Below are positions 60,679 to 64,000 of a stretch of 64,000 nt of DNA, one piece after another. This DNA is from Lutraria lutraria (taxonomy: Eukaryota; Mollusca; Bivalvia; Venerida; Mactridae): assembly GCA_964023205.1 (NCBI GenBank), contig OZ026841.1, positions 30,890,399-30,954,398 on the forward strand. Direction: 5' to 3'. Position 1 is the stretch's first letter. Each line of letters begins with the position of its first letter. The notes beneath the pieces were generated by a model. That model was not told the origin of the DNA. It ran no database searches and saw nothing but the letters and a program-made list of their open reading frames with translations. The translations under genes and the position numbers were made by a program.

Positions 60679-61621
60679 TAGACAGACCGGAACAGTACGA
60701 GGACACTACCAGTACGCGGACACTCGTGTTCAGCAAGTTTTAAAAGAGTTAAAACATCCTGTACGATACCGATATTACCTATATTCGCAGCAAACTTACC
60801 TTTCTTCCGGTATGATATATGATATATTCTGTTTACACTTCCTGTTTATAAAAATATGTAAGTCCTTGTGTAAATGGCTAAAAACTGATTAAAATAATAT
60901 ATGTATTTAAAAATATGAGACAATCTCACTTGAATAGACTTTTTAGTAAACAAAAAACCTGACATACACAATCGATCTTGCGAAACATAATTTAACTCAG
61001 CAACACTCGCATCTTTATTGCTTTGGCGCTTGAACCAAGTGACTACAGGTACCTTCCAAATGTTTTTGCTTTCCATTTTATAATTTTATTTTGACGTCCT
61101 TAACTCCCGTAAGCTACAGACTTAGTGATGGAAATAAGTAAATCTAGATAAATACTCATTTCTGTAAAGTACAAACTAAAACTGTAGGAGAGTCTTTGTT
61201 CTGCATGTTTTTTGTAAAGAAGAATAAATGAATTGACGTATTCAATGCACTCAATGCTTTAAACATGTTAATTTTTTATTATAGAAAAAATATTTTCTTT
61301 TAATTTTCATGTGTAAATGAAATAAATACACAAAAAAAACATTTTCAGGTGAGTTTACTTTATTTGACCATTTTGACGTTTATATAAACGGGTGTCCGCG
61401 TACTGGTTAAATTGTACAACAATTTTGAGCCGTGACTATACCTGCCGTGATGCCTGACTGCGCATACGTAGTGCATTGTTTACAATCTTAAGTTCCTGTA
61501 AATTTCTAAGCAAGGATTCATCTTCAAAACTACATAGACTGGATGATTTGAAACACAGCCTCAATTACACGAAATAGTTACATATAGGGGCAAGTGTCTG
61601 CGTACTGTTCCGACCTGCCTA
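60679..61621. mobile_element. 943-bp TIR element with GGAACAGTACG ends
   Basis: The left end TAGACAGACCGGAACAGTAC and a right end whose reverse complement is TAGGCAGGTCGGAACAGTAC form 21-bp inverted repeats next to TA. A second inner pair is ACCAGTACGCGGACAC (60708) and GTGTCCGCGTACTGGT (61391). The 80-codon open frame at 60650-60892 spans the left end and is not supported as a gene. Confidence 0.82.
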
Positions 61622-63377
61622 TGCGTTACATTGCAGTTCATCGTCAAAGTCACTTGTTCTTGAAAAAAAGCGTACAGGTAAATGACTCAAATTGAGTTGT
61701 GTTCGTTTGCCTTTAAACTAATTATTATTAATTAAACGCACAATTTCCATAAAAAAATGTTTAAAGTGCGATAATTATGCTAAAATTTATCAACATGACC
61801 TGAAATATAGGCAAAAGGTGTGGAATATTTTGCTAATGTTTCAGACTACCCTTAACTTCTTCCTCGCAATGCTTTGGATTATAGTCAGTCACTCAGTGCC
61901 TCGTTAACGGTGGATATGGAATACCGATGCATCTATGATCTAAAAATATCCAAAATTTACACGCACGCATAACTTATTGATGTCAACATATCTGTCATCA
62001 GCAAAAACAGAGTTAAAATGTCCTTTTGAGGATTAGTGTATACATTAAAATAAGTTTTGTGTAAAGAAAATACATGAAATGTTAATTATTCAATAAAGAT
62101 AGACACGTTGCTTTGAAAATTTCTCAGAAAAACTGGATTTGTATCACTTCCATTATAAAATAGTTCTGTGTTGATATTGTTCGGAGTTTAACCCAGCATA
62201 GTAATATCACTGCTACATTATGACGTCATGTGTCTGATGTGACCTTGAGAGGTTTCTAATTGTACACCGTCATTTAGTACATTCGAGGAAAGAAAGATGG
62301 CGGCTGACTGCATTGTTTTAAGCTAAAGACTTAGAAAGAGGACAATTCCATAACTAAAATGGTTAACAAGACAAAATAAAAACAACCAATTTAGTTATGG
62401 TACCTAACGTCTCGTTAAAGTCCAATAATCATATAAATTTATCGGTCGTAATACTACTAATAGTTTCTGTTTATTCTATAACAGAGGAATCCGTGTGTTT
62501 TCCTCCCGTACATACTTTATAGCAAGAAAAAATGTTTTCATAATCACTATCGTATTTTTTTCAATATCATTGAAAAAAATACTATTTAAAAAAAAGTATT
62601 TATAGAACAGCTGTGTTTTCCTGCAGTCATATTATGCACTAGGCATGAAGTGACATCACACGCTCTATATATTTCAAGTTTACAAAAGCAAAATTCACAG
62701 CGAAATGAGAGTTTTTAGAAGAAAAAGAGCTTGTTTCGTCTGTAATAACTATCTTGGGATAATATCAGCAATTGTTTGTTTTTTGCATACATTTTTTACA
62801 GCAAAAAGCTAATGGGACTTTAACATGCCAGATACTTGAACTTGTGGTTGTACTTTAATTATTTGTACAGTGAATTTTCAAGAATATGCAATATTTACCA
62901 TGACACCGGTCTAATCTAGACTGTGCTATTGTCTAAAAATTAAAATGTACCTGTTCAATGCCTTAATATACCCCCAAAAATACATATAGTATTGTGTGTC
63001 TATCATTCAATGGAGTGCTGTTTCTAATGGCAAGGACTTATGTACATAATGGATTCCCAATTGCTAAGAATAGCTGAAACGATATCGAGAGACGATTCTT
63101 CAATGCTTTGTTTTACTCGGCAATGTCAGACAGCTATAATCGGGTGTTTACAAACTTATGCTAAAAAAACTCTGGCAATTGGGCACGGGATATTGGTTGG
63201 GATGGAACAAATTTCATAAAGATACACTTAAAGACGTTTTCGGCAGTTCGCTACATTTTTCACACAGGCATAGGAAAAATTATAACTGATGAATTTATTT
63301 AAACTTTGCATGATCGTAGCACATGATAACAGAAATATTTTAAGTGAAAAAAAATTGGGGGTCACTGATCTCGTTTT
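61622..63377. other. AT-rich spacer with two small motifs
   Basis: AAGATGGCGGC (62294-62304) is a YY1-like site and ATG context, but its frame stops after nine codons. 62552-62582 is a perfect hairpin with a 14-bp stem and 3-nt loop (GTATTTTTTTCAAT arm). No gene recognised. Confidence 0.45.
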
Positions 63378-63905
63378 TAGCTCACATGTCACAAAGTGAC
63401 AAAGTGAGCTATTAGGATCACTCTCCGTCCGGCGTCGTTTTCTTAGGAAAACTTTGTTAACACTGTAGATGTCACAGTTTTAATTGGATCTTCACCAAAC
63501 CTTGTCAAAATGTTTGCCTCAATGATATGTGGGTGAAGGATGAACATGGGTCAGCCGGGTTCAAAAACTGGGTCACAAGGTCAAATCTTAGGTAAAAATC
63601 TTGTAAAAGCTCTAAATGTCATGGTTTTGATTGGATCTTGGCCAAACCTTGTCAGATTGTTTGTCTTAATGATATTAAGGTCACAAGGTCAAATCTTAGG
63701 AAAACCTTATTAACACTGTAGATGTCAAATTTTGATTGTATCTTCACGAAACCTAGTCAGACTGTTTGTCTTAATGATATTTAAGACAAATTCGAACAAA
63801 GGTCGTCTGGGGTCAAAAGCTAGGTCACCGGTTCAAAACAATGTTTTAATGAGTGAACAGTGATTGTCATGTGAGCGATATAGGGCCATCTTGGCCCTCT
63901 TGTTG
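63378..63905 (-). mobile_element. Second copy of the ~145-bp-core element, 3 units
   Basis: Inverted relative to 58798-60034: starts GCTCACATGTCACAAAGTGA and ends CATGTGAGCGATATAG, with about three core units instead of eight. A 7-bp-stem hairpin (AGGGCCA TCT TGGCCCT, 63882-63898) lies at the end and is missing from the 58.8-kb copy, which is therefore truncated there. Confidence 0.83.
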
Positions 63906-64000
63906 AGTTATCTGCCCTTGAATTTGGATTTTTTGCTTATTTTAGGTCATTTCAAGGGCAGATTTCATTGATCAGTTTTAATTTTTCCTATATGTCTATG

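Noticed and set aside
60650..60892. 80-codon plus-strand open frame
   Set aside because: It starts outside and reads across the terminal inverted repeat of a MITE; no domain or splice support.
62294..62330. AAGATGGCGGC start site as a gene start
   Set aside because: The frame stops after nine codons and no good splice donor precedes the stop.

Overview
The window reads as non-coding, repeat-dense DNA from an AT-rich animal genome. A bivalve or other mollusc is the best guess. Reasons: GT-AG introns, AATAAA polyadenylation signals, tRNA-derived SINEs ending in a GTTGAAA..GGCGTTAAACC-like tail plus (AAAC)n, Tc1/mariner-type fossils, and a roughly 145-bp tandem element with TGACCTAGTTTTTGACC units that I associate with bivalve genomes. 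The species call is recall-based inference.

Region by region: 0-1 kb holds a broken Tc1-like transposase (minus strand). 2-15 kb is a mosaic of short inverted-repeat elements (MITEs), a tRNA-like sequence and a SINE split by a later insertion. 16.6-19.5 kb is a 2.9-kb element with short terminal inverted repeats and no coding capacity. 20.2-20.96 kb is a decayed LINE reverse-transcriptase fragment that runs straight into a ~41-bp minisatellite in two blocks (20.96-22.6 and 23.8-24.8 kb). 25.9-28.1 kb contains the 3' end of a spliced plus-strand gene of unknown function with two candidate terminal exons, each followed by or overlapping AATAAA. 31.7-47.9 kb is a 16-kb nested satellite: a 63-bp purine-rich repeat inside ~0.9-1.2-kb units inside ~3.1-5.3-kb super-units, with a SINE tail captured in the unit. 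53.6-55.4 kb holds four exons (minus strand) of a gene resembling the metazoan DUF7869 family, with two single-base frameshifts. 55.5-64 kb returns to mobile and tandem repeats, with one possible promoter and first coding exon near 60.2 kb.

There is no operon-like gene cooperation here; what connects the loci is transposition history. The most distinctive pattern is a set of very short palindromes (28-158 bp) inserted with 7-10-bp flanking direct repeats. Two of them sit inside a minisatellite whose neighbouring units preserve the empty target site. Most ATG- or GTG-initiated open frames over the satellites are by-products of repeat period and are not annotated as genes.
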